DNA from: Dictyobacter formicarum
GTDB lineage: Bacteria > Chloroflexota > Ktedonobacteria > Ktedonobacterales > Ktedonobacteraceae
NCBI RefSeq assembly: GCF_016587435.1
Contig: NZ_BNJJ01000003.1
Coordinates: 62,001-126,000 of the forward strand
Reading direction: 5' to 3'
DNA length: 64,000 bases
The position numbers and the translations under genes are program-made. Positions 33,319-41,121 of the stretch are shown piece after piece. How positions within the stretch are numbered: the stretch's first letter is position 1; every line of letters starts with the position of its first letter. The notes beneath the pieces are model-generated. The model did no database searches, was not told the origin of the DNA, and saw nothing but the letters and a program-made list of their open reading frames with translations.

Positions 33319-33480
33319 AGAATGCGTCTGAAAACCATACGGTTCGCGCCTTCGGCCCCTGGCGGTTCGCGCCTTCGGCGCTCAAAAAGGTTTTATGGTG
33401 TTGTGCCAGCCATGCGCTTTAAGCGCATGGCTGGCACAACACCATAAAAAACAGCTCGGGCGCGGATGCGCTCATCCATC
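33319..33480 (-). repeat. Hairpin-core repeat element, copy 5 (inverted)
   Basis: AGAATGCGTCTGAA (33319-33332) equals the terminal repeat of copy 1 at 13 of 14 bases. Then, in reverse orientation, comes the right shoulder (33334-33390, containing CGCGCCTTCGGCGCTCAA), a hairpin with 29-bp perfect arms (33391-33419 and 33421-33449) and the left shoulder (33445-33480, CAGCTCGGGCGCGGATGCGC). The other terminal repeat is not recognisable. It lies 57 bases upstream of the AlkZ-like gene. Confidence 0.72.
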
Positions 33481-33536
33481 TACAACAAAAACATGGGCTG
33501 AAGAATGGCTGTATAAAATAATGGGAGAAACAAACG

Positions 33537-34640
33537 ATGGAACTGGATATCGCCCATCAGCGACTATTGAGCCAACGTATTATGGGAGAGAAATTCAAGG
33601 CACCTGAAGAGGTGGTGCGGTGGATGGGCTCTATGCAGGCACAGGATTATTTACAGGCCTTGTGGGCTATTGGCCTGCGCATGCAAGCCGCGACGGTGGC
33701 AGAGATTGAGCAGGCTATCGTCGATAGGAAGATCCTGCGCACCTGGCCTATGCGTGGTACACTGCACTTTGTACCAGCAGAAGATGCCAAATGGATGCTG
33801 AAGCTCTCGGTTGCACGCATGCTCGCCTCTAGCAAGCACAGACGAGAGCAGCTCGAACTGGATGATGCCATTCTTGAGCACACCAGATTACTTTTTCACG
33901 ACGCGCTTAAAGGTGGACAGCGCTTATCTCGTCCTGACCTGATGAAGTTGTTAGAAAATGCAGGTATTCGCACCGAGGGGCAGCGCGGCTACCATCTCCT
34001 GTTCCACATGGCTCAAACCGGTCTGATTTGCCTGGGTCCACTTGAGGGTAAGCAGCAAACGTTTGTCCTGCTAGACGAGTGGGTGCCGCAGCCGCGCGAA
34101 TTATCCCGCGAGGAAGCATTGGCCGAGCTGGCCAGGCGTTATTTCACTAGCCACGGACCAGCCAGCGTGCAGGACTTCACCAGGTGGGCTGGATTAACCG
34201 TTACCGATGCTAAAAGCGGTCTGGAGGCCGTCAGATCAGAGCTGATAGCGGAAAAAATCAATGGCCAGCAGTACTGGATGGCCAATCATATTCCAGATTA
34301 TCAGTCACTGCCTGCAACCAGTATTTACTTACTGCCGGGCTTTGATGAATATTTACTTGGCTATAAAGATCGCAGTGCCGTGCTGGCCGCCGAACATGCT
34401 GATAAAATTGTTCCAGGCAATAATGGCATTTTTCTACCGACGCTTGTCGTTACAGGAAGCGTTGTCGGCACGTGGAAGCGCAAAATGGGAAAACGCTCGA
34501 TTGAGATACTGCTCCAAAACTTCACGCAACATGCGGCTTCAGAAGAGGCCGTACTCGAAGCCGCCAGATGGTACAGCAACTTTGTGGGATTACCCTTGTC
34601 TTCAGCAATAGTGAGAGCAAGCACAGAAGAGCTCTCATAA
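33537..34640 (+). CDS. Winged-helix DNA glycosylase of the AlkZ/YcaQ type
   Basis: 367 residues, GGGAGAAAC before the ATG. The family (HTH_42) consists of three tandem winged helices; some members unhook interstrand crosslinks or remove bulky alkyl-DNA. Matches: HQRLLSQRIMGEKFKAPEEVVRWMGSMQAQDYLQALW, with the catalytic Q-x-Q (Gln-Ala-Gln) at about residues 37-39, ILRTWPMRGTLHFVPAEDAKWML, SREEALAELARRYFTSHGPASVQDFTRWAGL and IYLLPGFDEYLLGYKDRS. The presence of both glutamines favours an active glycosylase. Lesion specificity cannot be read. It is a single gene behind a hairpin element. Confidence 0.85.
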   Translation: MELDIAHQRLLSQRIMGEKFKAPEEVVRWMGSMQAQDYLQALWAIGLRMQAATVAEIEQAIVDRKILRTWPMRGTLHFVPAEDAKWMLKLSVARMLASSKHRREQLELDDAILEHTRLLFHDALKGGQRLSRPDLMKLLENAGIRTEGQRGYHLLFHMAQTGLICLGPLEGKQQTFVLLDEWVPQPRELSREEALAELARRYFTSHGPASVQDFTRWAGLTVTDAKSGLEAVRSELIAEKINGQQYWMANHIPDYQSLPATSIYLLPGFDEYLLGYKDRSAVLAAEHADKIVPGNNGIFLPTLVVTGSVVGTWKRKMGKRSIEILLQNFTQHAASEEAVLEAARWYSNFVGLPLSSAIVRASTEELS

Positions 34641-34721
34641 TTAGAACCCTCTCTATGCGTGAGTTATAATAACCCTGGCATCTTTACAGGCTAACAACTT
34701 AAAGAAAGTGAACACATCTAT

Positions 34722-35552
34722 ATGCACGAGTATCGCTTTTCTAATGCCCTGGGCTACACCTTTGAACAGCTCGCAGAGCTCCACAATAGCAGCTTCAGTG
34801 GCTATTTTATGCCCATTACCATGACTGCGGCACAGGTCGCTGATTTCTGGCGGACCAATCAGATCGATGCGAATCGTTGTGTTGTGATGCATGATACGCA
34901 GGGCACATTCGTTGGCATGGCTCGCATGGGCACGCGTGGCACACGCGGCTGGTGTGGTGGCTTCGGCATCGTGCCAGAGTTTCGTGGGAGCGGAGCGAGC
35001 AAGGCCCTGGCAACCGAGATGGTACGCGTGGCAAAAAATAGTGGACTAACGCTGCTCCAGCTCGAGGTGCTGACCCAGAATATCGCTGCCATTAAGCTCT
35101 ATGAACGTGTCGGCTTTGTTACGCAACGCCGCTTGCTCGGCCTGGAAATCGCGACCTCGGATCTGCCTGTCGGGCCTTCCAGCACAATCGAACGCCTGGA
35201 GATAGAAACCCTGCTGTCCTGGACCCCCTTTTACACGAAGTGGCCCAGTTGGAGTCTGGAGCTGGCCAGTCTGCTAACTAGCAACGTTGAAGCGCTCACT
35301 ATCGCTGGTCCTGATGGCCAGATCAACGCCTTCGTTGTGCAGCGCGGCAACGACACATTGCGCATCCAGGCTGTGCTGCTCCGCAGCCAGTTGACCGCTA
35401 CTGAGTTCGGTAAGCTGCTCCGCGTGCTAGCCGCCAGCTGCGCTAAAATCCAACTCTATAACGAGCCCGAGGAGAGCCCCCTGCTCGCCCACTACAAAAG
35501 CCTTGGCTTCAACGAATTCTTCAGCCAGTACGACATGCTTCTCCATCTCTAG
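34722..35552 (+). CDS. GNAT-family N-acetyltransferase
   Basis: 276 residues. The N-terminal GNAT domain (about 1-145) shows VGMARMGTRGTRGWCGGFGIVPEFRGSGASKALATEMVR with the R-G-x-G-x-A acetyl-CoA loop, then LQLEVLTQNIAAIKLYERVGF. The C-terminal part (about 150-276; FVVQRGNDTLRIQAVLL, YNEPEESPLLAHYKSLGFNEF) is a second, degenerate GNAT-like fold without the loop. AAGAAAG precedes the ATG at a long distance. Substrate unknown. A hairpin follows. Confidence 0.85.
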   Translation: MHEYRFSNALGYTFEQLAELHNSSFSGYFMPITMTAAQVADFWRTNQIDANRCVVMHDTQGTFVGMARMGTRGTRGWCGGFGIVPEFRGSGASKALATEMVRVAKNSGLTLLQLEVLTQNIAAIKLYERVGFVTQRRLLGLEIATSDLPVGPSSTIERLEIETLLSWTPFYTKWPSWSLELASLLTSNVEALTIAGPDGQINAFVVQRGNDTLRIQAVLLRSQLTATEFGKLLRVLAASCAKIQLYNEPEESPLLAHYKSLGFNEFFSQYDMLLHL

Positions 35553-35570
35553 CCAATAATTTAATTGTCA

Positions 35571-35600
35571 AGGTGGCATATAGTTTAGAATATGCCACCT
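35571..35600 (+). terminator. Hairpin after the GNAT gene
   Basis: AGGTGGCATAT (35571-35581) and ATATGCCACCT (35590-35600), 11-bp perfect stem, 8-base loop. The following 200 bases are AT-rich and carry no gene. Confidence 0.55.
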
Positions 35601-35809
35601 GCCTGCTACCTCTTATATAGGATGAAAAATACTTATCAGCGTTATACTCATATTACAATCTACTTCGGACCCCAAAATTAACCATAACTTCTCTCATAGC
35701 AACTATAGAAAATGGTTAACCGTGTTACAGGTAAGTACAATATGACACCTCCTGTTAAAACATTGTTTTAAGAAAAGGGGCACAAAAAAACGCGAGGAGA
35801 CATGTATAT

Positions 35810-36919
35810 ATGAAAATTGCCCAGTTAGCTCCCCCATGGATAGAGGTTCCGCCCAAAGCATATGGCGGAACAGAAACAGTCCTCCACATATTGGTTGAAG
35901 AACAGGTTGCCCAGGGGCATGAGGTCACCTTGATTGCAGCTTCTGGCAGTCAGACGGCAGCCAATCTTGTCTCGTTGACCAGCCATAGTCTGCTGGAAGA
36001 GGGATTTTCCTGGCACGATACGCAGAAAGAACGTGAATATCTGCAGCAAGCTCTGGCTTATATTAATGATAACGACTTCGATATCATACACACGCATCTA
36101 TCATCGGGAGGAGATATGTATTTATTTCCACTCCTTGCGCACGCTCGTATTCCGCATGTTACCACTCTACATAGTAATCTACCGTTCCAGCCAGAGGAAG
36201 TTCCACCAGAGTTGAGCCAGAACGATATTATTCGTTGGGCTGAGCATGTTCCAATCGTCGCCATCAGTGAACAGGCGCGACAGCACCAGGGCCTTCCGCT
36301 TCATTTTATTGGAGTAGTCCATCACGGTATTTCATTGGAACAATACTGCGTGCCATCTGATCCACCAGAAGACTACTTTTTATGGCTAGGCCGTTTTGTG
36401 CCTGAAAAAGGGCCCCACCTGGCTATTCAAGCAGCGCAGCAAGCCGGCGTACCATTGGTGTTGGCGGGCACAATCAGCCAGAATCAGGAACAATATTACA
36501 AAGAGATTATTGAGCCCCAGATCGATGGGCAACTCATACGCAACCATGGACCAGCCGGGTACGAAGAAAAACTGACGCTGATGGGTCATGCCCGTGGCTT
36601 TCTCAATCCGATTACATGGGAGGAACCATTCGGTATGGTAATGATCGAAGCGCTGGCCCTGGGCTGCCCGGTCATCTCATTTGCGCGCGGAGCGGCCCCA
36701 GAAATTGTCAAAGATGGTAAAACCGGCTTTCTGGTCGAGGACCTCAAGGAAATGGTCCAGGCGATCGGCCGCATAGATGAAATCAAGCGCGAAAAAGCCA
36801 GAGCCTATGTCCAGGAACATTTTTCATGTACGGCCATGGCTCGTAAATATAACGACATTTACCAAAAGGCCATCCATAACTTCACTCCCCCTCCTTCATT
36901 TTTGGTTCCAAATGGCTAA
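35810..36919 (+). CDS. Glycosyltransferase family 4
   Basis: 369 residues, GAGGAG about ten bases upstream of the ATG. GT-B fold: N-terminal WIEVPPKAYGGTETVLHILVEEQVAQGHEVTLIAA (GGxE acceptor loop), DIIHTHLSSGGDMYLFP, HVTTLHSNLPFQ; C-terminal FLWLGRFVPEKGPHLAIQAA, GFLNPITWEEPFGMVMIEALALGCPVISFARGAAPEIVKDGKTGFLV, the donor-site E-x7-E being EPFGMVMIE. Retaining glycosyl transfer from a nucleotide sugar. Many such short GT4 enzymes are encoded alone and unassigned. It is convergent with tlyA. Confidence 0.9.
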   Translation: MKIAQLAPPWIEVPPKAYGGTETVLHILVEEQVAQGHEVTLIAASGSQTAANLVSLTSHSLLEEGFSWHDTQKEREYLQQALAYINDNDFDIIHTHLSSGGDMYLFPLLAHARIPHVTTLHSNLPFQPEEVPPELSQNDIIRWAEHVPIVAISEQARQHQGLPLHFIGVVHHGISLEQYCVPSDPPEDYFLWLGRFVPEKGPHLAIQAAQQAGVPLVLAGTISQNQEQYYKEIIEPQIDGQLIRNHGPAGYEEKLTLMGHARGFLNPITWEEPFGMVMIEALALGCPVISFARGAAPEIVKDGKTGFLVEDLKEMVQAIGRIDEIKREKARAYVQEHFSCTAMARKYNDIYQKAIHNFTPPPSFLVPNG

Positions 36920-36987
36920 ACAACAGGTGTAAAGTTTGAATAACTTTTCCAAAGACGCACCCAACATTTCGATAGCAACACAATCTA

Positions 36988-37019
36988 CTGGAGAGCTAGA
37001 GCAAAGCTCTAGCCTCCAG
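36988..37019. terminator. Bidirectional terminator, GT4 / tlyA
   Basis: CTGGAG-AG-CTAGAGC, loop AAA, GCTCTAG-C-CTCCAG: a 13-bp stem with one small bulge between convergent genes. Confidence 0.65.
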
Positions 37020-37036
37020 CAATTGAAAAAATGCGG

Positions 37037-37918
37037 TTATTCTGCTTGAGCCTCACCAACACCTGGTCCCTGGATAATGGCAAGCAATGTGTGCTCATCA
37101 TACTGCCAGTTGAGCGCACCTGGACGGCGAGCAAATGAAGCAAAAAATTCGTGGACACCATGACGCGGCTTGAGCGCCAGCTTGACGATACCTTGTAGGC
37201 TCAGCCCACAGGTCCTTCCTGCTTCCAATACCTGTTGAAGTGCTTCAACCAGCAACGTTACATCATCAATGTGCCCGGTCCGCCTTACATCATGGCTCTC
37301 GACTTCAAAGAGCGGCTTCACGAGCACCAGGATCTCCCCCTCTGGAGCAAGCAATGTTGTTGCAACAGGCAATGCTTTGGTAAGCGAGAGATAAGAAAGA
37401 TCCAGTGTGATCAACGTTGGCGCAGGACTTAACGTATCCAATGTCAAATCGCTCAAATTGGTTCGCTCAAGATTTCGCACCCGAGGATCGACGCGTAAGC
37501 GACCAAGGAGTTGACCATAGCCAACATCAACCGCATAGACTAGCGTTACTCCCTGTTGCAAAAGACAGTCGGTAAATCCCCCAGTGGAAGCGCCACAGTC
37601 AAGAGCTACTTGCCCAGCCACTTCGATAGCAAATGCATCCAGGGCTGCCTCTAATTTGTATCCAGCTCGACTTGCATAGCGTGATCTTCCACGCACACGA
37701 AGATGTGCTTCCCGAGGAACAAGCATCCCTGGTTTGTCCAGAAGCTGATCGTTCACCAGGACCTTTCCAGCCATCACCCATCGACGGGCTTCATCAATGT
37801 GTGTAAAGACCCCTCGCTCTACGAGCAAGGTTGCAAGAGGAAGCCGACGTTTGAGAGATGCACCCCTCATGTGCTTTGTTTTATGATCATTCACTTGATG
37901 ATCTGAAAATGAAGACAT
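37037..37918 (-). CDS. tlyA: TlyA-family rRNA 2'-O-methyltransferase (S4 domain)
   Basis: 293 residues from ATG 37918, chosen for AAAAGGAAAAAG just upstream; the frame could extend to 37999 through a Lys/Arg/Phe-rich stretch unlike the family. The S4 RNA-binding domain is LPLATLLVERGVFTHIDEARRWVMAGKVLVNDQLLDKPG. The FtsJ-like methyltransferase follows: SRAGYKLEAALDAFAIEVAGQVALDCGASTGGFTDCLLQQG (SAM motif I), VYAVDVGYGQLLGRLR, TLITLDLSYLSLTKALPV and VLVKPLFE, with Lys and Asp of the K-D-K-E tetrad visible. TlyA methylates cytidines in 16S and 23S rRNA at the subunit interface. Confidence 0.92.
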   Translation of the reverse strand: MSSFSDHQVNDHKTKHMRGASLKRRLPLATLLVERGVFTHIDEARRWVMAGKVLVNDQLLDKPGMLVPREAHLRVRGRSRYASRAGYKLEAALDAFAIEVAGQVALDCGASTGGFTDCLLQQGVTLVYAVDVGYGQLLGRLRVDPRVRNLERTNLSDLTLDTLSPAPTLITLDLSYLSLTKALPVATTLLAPEGEILVLVKPLFEVESHDVRRTGHIDDVTLLVEALQQVLEAGRTCGLSLQGIVKLALKPRHGVHEFFASFARRPGALNWQYDEHTLLAIIQGPGVGEAQAE

Positions 37919-38471
37919 TCTTTTTCCTTTTCTTTTTCTTTTCTGCATGAAAAATGTAGGATTTCTCCAAAAGCAAAGAAAAAGGAAAGGGAGGGGCACG
38001 GATGTATGGGAGTTTCAGGCAACATAAAAAGATCCATTCGCAAGAGGCGTGGATCAGCCAGGAAACATAAGTTGTGAAGAAATGGGAATATTACATTGAG
38101 GCCAACACAACATCAAGGAGCATCAGGAATGGTCATCGCCTGTGCCCTCTGCCAGAGCTAGCGCTCCGGGTTCGTCAGTAATAAGCAATTCTGTTCCATC
38201 TACTGACTTGCCTACAAGCAGCTAAAAGTAACATGCCTTTTCGGAAAACACTTCGAGAAATCATCGTTCTTATCCTATCTAGAGCGATAAAAATGGATTA
38301 ATGCTTCACCATCTTTTCAGGATACTGTATATTCATCAGTCACGTCAAGCTGCAAATATCACATCAGGTAAATACAATCACCCGATAGGTGGTACATTGC
38401 ACGAATGTTCGAACAAAAATGAGCTCAGGCGATACCTTCTGTTCGAATATTCATGTCAGGGGACTATTTCC
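37919..38471. other. 550-base spacer with a short decayed coding fragment
   Basis: On the minus strand 38123-38221 is open for 33 codons and ends with TGA; it reads like a protein C-terminus (VDGTELLITDEPGALALAEG) but I recognise no family. Two GTTCGAA sites (38407, 38441) lie near the murI-like stop and two more lie upstream of that gene (39442, 39465). No complete gene is visible. Confidence 0.35.
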
Positions 38472-39275
38472 TCAGATGAATGTGCTCGGCAGTTGCTGCA
38501 CGTCAACAGAAGTGCCCCATAACAAAGAAATAACTTGCTGTGCACGTTGAGTATTGCTGCTGGTCCAAAATTGCTCGCCGCCAGGTTCTGGATCTTCATT
38601 CAACAATTCTCCAGCTTCAAGTACCCGACGTAGTTGATGTGCAACTGCCTCTCCCGTATCTATCAGCATGACTTCTGGCCCGACTATATCTGTAATAAGT
38701 GGACGGAGATGGGGATAATGGGTCGAGCCGAGAACAATGGTATCTGCTTCAGCAGAGAGAAGTGGTGTGACATAGTACTCGACAAGAGCACGCGTTGTCG
38801 AACTGGTGAGTTCGCCGGCCTCAATTTGCTCGACAAGCCCCGGAGCAGGCTGTATGATCACTTCAATATCTTGCCTAAAGCGTTCAAGCAGTGTAGCAAA
38901 GCGTGCGCTTTGGGAGGTAGCAACGGTCACAAGTACCCCGACAACACCTGTTTTAGTGGAGGAGACCGCCAATTTCAAAGCTGGCTCCACCGCGACAATC
39001 GGCACAGGAAAGGTTGAGCGAAGGAGATCTGCCGCTGCTGCCGTCGTTGTATTGGATGCAATCACCAATGCCTTTGGGCCATACTCAAGCAAAAAACGTG
39101 TAAGCATTAGCGCACGCTGCTGGATATACTCCAGAGACTTATCGCCGTAGGGAGCATGGGCTGAGTCAGCTATGTAGAGCAAATGCTCCTGGGGGAGGGC
39201 CTTACGGATGGCTTGCAGTACTGTTAACCCACCCATTCCTGAATCGAAAACGCCAATTGGCGCAGATCTGTCCAT
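38472..39275 (-). CDS. murI: Glutamate racemase homologue with both catalytic cysteines replaced by serine
   Basis: 267 residues with MurI structure: IGVFDSGMGGLTVLQAI, ADSAHAPYGDKS (family ADxxxxPYGxKS), VIASNTTTAAA, VAVEPALKLAV, and VLGSTHYPHLRPLI. Normal racemases use two cysteines, in A-C-N-T and G-C-T-H-Y-P. Here they are Ser74 (codon TCC, complement of 39054-39056) and Ser184 (codon TCG, complement of 38724-38726). D-glutamate production by the two-base thiol mechanism is therefore unlikely. The frame is intact and the other conserved residues remain, so it is not simply decayed. It may be an altered-function paralogue (for example another amino-acid racemase-fold or regulatory role). 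Whether a normal MurI exists elsewhere is not visible. Confidence 0.85.
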   Translation of the reverse strand: MDRSAPIGVFDSGMGGLTVLQAIRKALPQEHLLYIADSAHAPYGDKSLEYIQQRALMLTRFLLEYGPKALVIASNTTTAAAADLLRSTFPVPIVAVEPALKLAVSSTKTGVVGVLVTVATSQSARFATLLERFRQDIEVIIQPAPGLVEQIEAGELTSSTTRALVEYYVTPLLSAEADTIVLGSTHYPHLRPLITDIVGPEVMLIDTGEAVAHQLRRVLEAGELLNEDPEPGGEQFWTSSNTQRAQQVISLLWGTSVDVQQLPSTFI

Positions 39276-39494
39276 AAATCCAATGTCCTCTCTATGGAAA
39301 AGCTTATCATTGCCCTATCATATCATTCACATACTTTATCTGATGAGTATATTAGCCCAATTTTCATGCAAAAACTCTCTCACCCTTACCATGAGCTATC
39401 AGGTAGGCGAAAATCGCCAGTGTTTAAGCATTCATGTAAACGTTCGAAGATTGGTGCAAAAATTGTTCGAACATTCACGTAATATATTTCTTCC

Positions 39495-39562
39495 TTGACA
39501 ATTGTACCTACTGGTATGTACACTAATTTTGTACCTACTAGTAGGTACAAAATTAGTGTACA
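39495..39562 (+). promoter_or_regulatory. Promoter overlapped by a 46-bp perfect palindrome (TetR operator)
   Basis: TTGACA (39495-39500) and TACACT (39519-39524, 18-base spacer) form a promoter. Bases 39517-39562 are a perfect 46-bp palindrome centred on CTACTAGTAG. A third half-site TACCTACTGGTA (39505-39516) lies next to the -35. A dimeric or double-dimeric TetR protein bound here would block the promoter, giving autorepression of the two genes downstream. Confidence 0.8.
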
Positions 39563-39589
39563 TAGGGAGCTACCAAAAAAGGAGATGCG

Positions 39590-40153
39590 ATGTCCACACG
39601 GGAGAATTTGATTACGGCAGCGAAAGAGTTGCTCTGGGAACGTGGCTATGAGGCAATGAGTCCACGGGCAGTGCAGGAACGCAGCGGGGCGGGACAGGGC
39701 AGCTTCTATCATCATTTTGCCGGTAAGGCCGAGCTAGCGACGACGGCCCTCAATGAGGTTGCGGATGAGATGCGAGAGACGTTCAATGCGGCGCTGCATA
39801 GCGATAAGCCATCACTTGAGCGCGTGCGAGATTACTTGAAACAGCCAAGAGAGGCATTGCGCGGCTGTCGATTGGGAAGAATGGCCCAGGAAGAGGTACT
39901 TAGCCAGGAAGGGCTGCGCCATCCTATCTCATCCTACTTTCTTTATACCCAACAGGAGATTGCGGCGGCGCTGAAGCAAGCCCAGAATGAAGGCTCACTC
40001 AGCGAGAGTATCGATACCACCAACATAGCAACCATGCTCGTCGCGGTCGTGCAAGGAGGCTATGTCTTAGCGCGCGCGTTACAAGATCCACAGCAGATGG
40101 ATCAGGCGATAGATGGCGCCCTGACGCTACTTGATACCATTGAACGGAGATAA
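39590..40153 (+). CDS. TetR/AcrR-family transcriptional regulator
   Basis: 187 residues, AAAAAGGAG before the ATG. The HTH is in ENLITAAKELLWERGYEAMSPRAVQERSGAGQGSFYHHFAGKAELA, a canonical TetR N-terminus, then a helical ligand domain (residues about 60-187). The MBL-fold gene starts 4 bases after its stop, so it probably regulates itself and that enzyme through the long palindrome at 39517-39562. Ligand unknown. Confidence 0.93.
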   Translation: MSTRENLITAAKELLWERGYEAMSPRAVQERSGAGQGSFYHHFAGKAELATTALNEVADEMRETFNAALHSDKPSLERVRDYLKQPREALRGCRLGRMAQEEVLSQEGLRHPISSYFLYTQQEIAAALKQAQNEGSLSESIDTTNIATMLVAVVQGGYVLARALQDPQQMDQAIDGALTLLDTIERR

Positions 40154-40157
40154 CAAC

Positions 40158-41030
40158 ATGTCTACAGAGCAAACATTCGACATGCGCTTTCTTGGCAAGG
40201 CTACTTTAACAGAAATGCAAAGGCAAAGCATGGATAACCAGTTATCCTTTGATCAACTACGTCTCACTCACATTGGCGGCCCTACCGTCCTCATCGAGAT
40301 TGGCCAGTTGCGCCTTCTAACGGACCCAACGTTGGAGCCCGCAGGCTACCAGTATAGAGCTGGAGAGCAAATAGTGGGCAAAACCACATCCCCGGCTGTC
40401 TCGACTTCGGACCTTGGACAGGTAGATGCCATTCTGCTGAGCCATCACCAGCACGGCGATAATCTTGATCCAGCCGGGCGGGCCTATCTCTCGCAGGGGA
40501 AACAAACCCTGACAACCCCGGCATCCGCGCAGCACCTGGGCGGCAACGCTCACGGGGTCGCTACCTGGGAAACAGTCGCCTTAAAAACTGGGGATGGTCT
40601 GGAAGTTCGCGTGACGGCCACACCAGCATCTCACGGTCCCGCAGAAATAAAGGAAGCCACCGGCCACGTCAATGGCTGGCTACTGGAATGGGAGGGACAA
40701 CGCCACGGCTCCCTCTATATTTCAGGGGACACCGTCTTATTCGAGGGACTGGTAGAGATGGCTCAACACTATCAGCTCGGCGTGGCCCTGCTCCACTTCG
40801 GGGCGGCCCGCACGCAAAGGTTTGGGGCGGCCAATCTGACGTTCAGCGCAGCGGAAGGAGCGCAGTTTGCGCAGATGCTGGGTGAGGCCACCGTCATCCC
40901 TATTCACTACGAGGGCTGGACGCACCTCACCGAGGGCCACGCCGAGATCGAACAAACATTTAAGGCCACTGGACTCGAGCAGCGATTGCGCTTTCTCCCG
41001 CTCGGCCAACCGGTCTCCATCAACATATAA
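40158..41030 (+). CDS. MBL-fold metallo-hydrolase (UlaG-like)
   Basis: 290 residues from ATG 40158, chosen because GGAGA lies eight bases upstream; the frame could start earlier but would overlap the TetR gene. Metal-binding motif is SHHQHGDNLDPAG (HxHxxDN, with Asn for the usual second His), preceded by RLTHIGGPTVLIEIGQLRLLTDPT and followed by ATPASHGP, SLYISGDTVLFEGL and IPIHYEGW, which supply the other His and Asp. Cytosolic. It may act on the TetR ligand. The 3' end faces gltX, with a shared 19-bp hairpin. Confidence 0.88.
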   Translation: MSTEQTFDMRFLGKATLTEMQRQSMDNQLSFDQLRLTHIGGPTVLIEIGQLRLLTDPTLEPAGYQYRAGEQIVGKTTSPAVSTSDLGQVDAILLSHHQHGDNLDPAGRAYLSQGKQTLTTPASAQHLGGNAHGVATWETVALKTGDGLEVRVTATPASHGPAEIKEATGHVNGWLLEWEGQRHGSLYISGDTVLFEGLVEMAQHYQLGVALLHFGAARTQRFGAANLTFSAAEGAQFAQMLGEATVIPIHYEGWTHLTEGHAEIEQTFKATGLEQRLRFLPLGQPVSINI

Positions 41031-41061
41031 CCACAACATAACCAGACAATGGAAGAATTTC

Positions 41062-41105
41062 TGCTTGCCGGATACGACACGCTCGGGTGTCGTATCCGGC
41101 AAGCA
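41062..41105. terminator. Bidirectional terminator, MBL gene / gltX
   Basis: Perfect 19-bp arms (TGCTTGCCGGATACGACAC at 41062-41080, complement at 41087-41105), 6-base loop, between convergent genes. Confidence 0.75.
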
Positions 41106-41121
41106 TGTGAGGAAGTACAGA

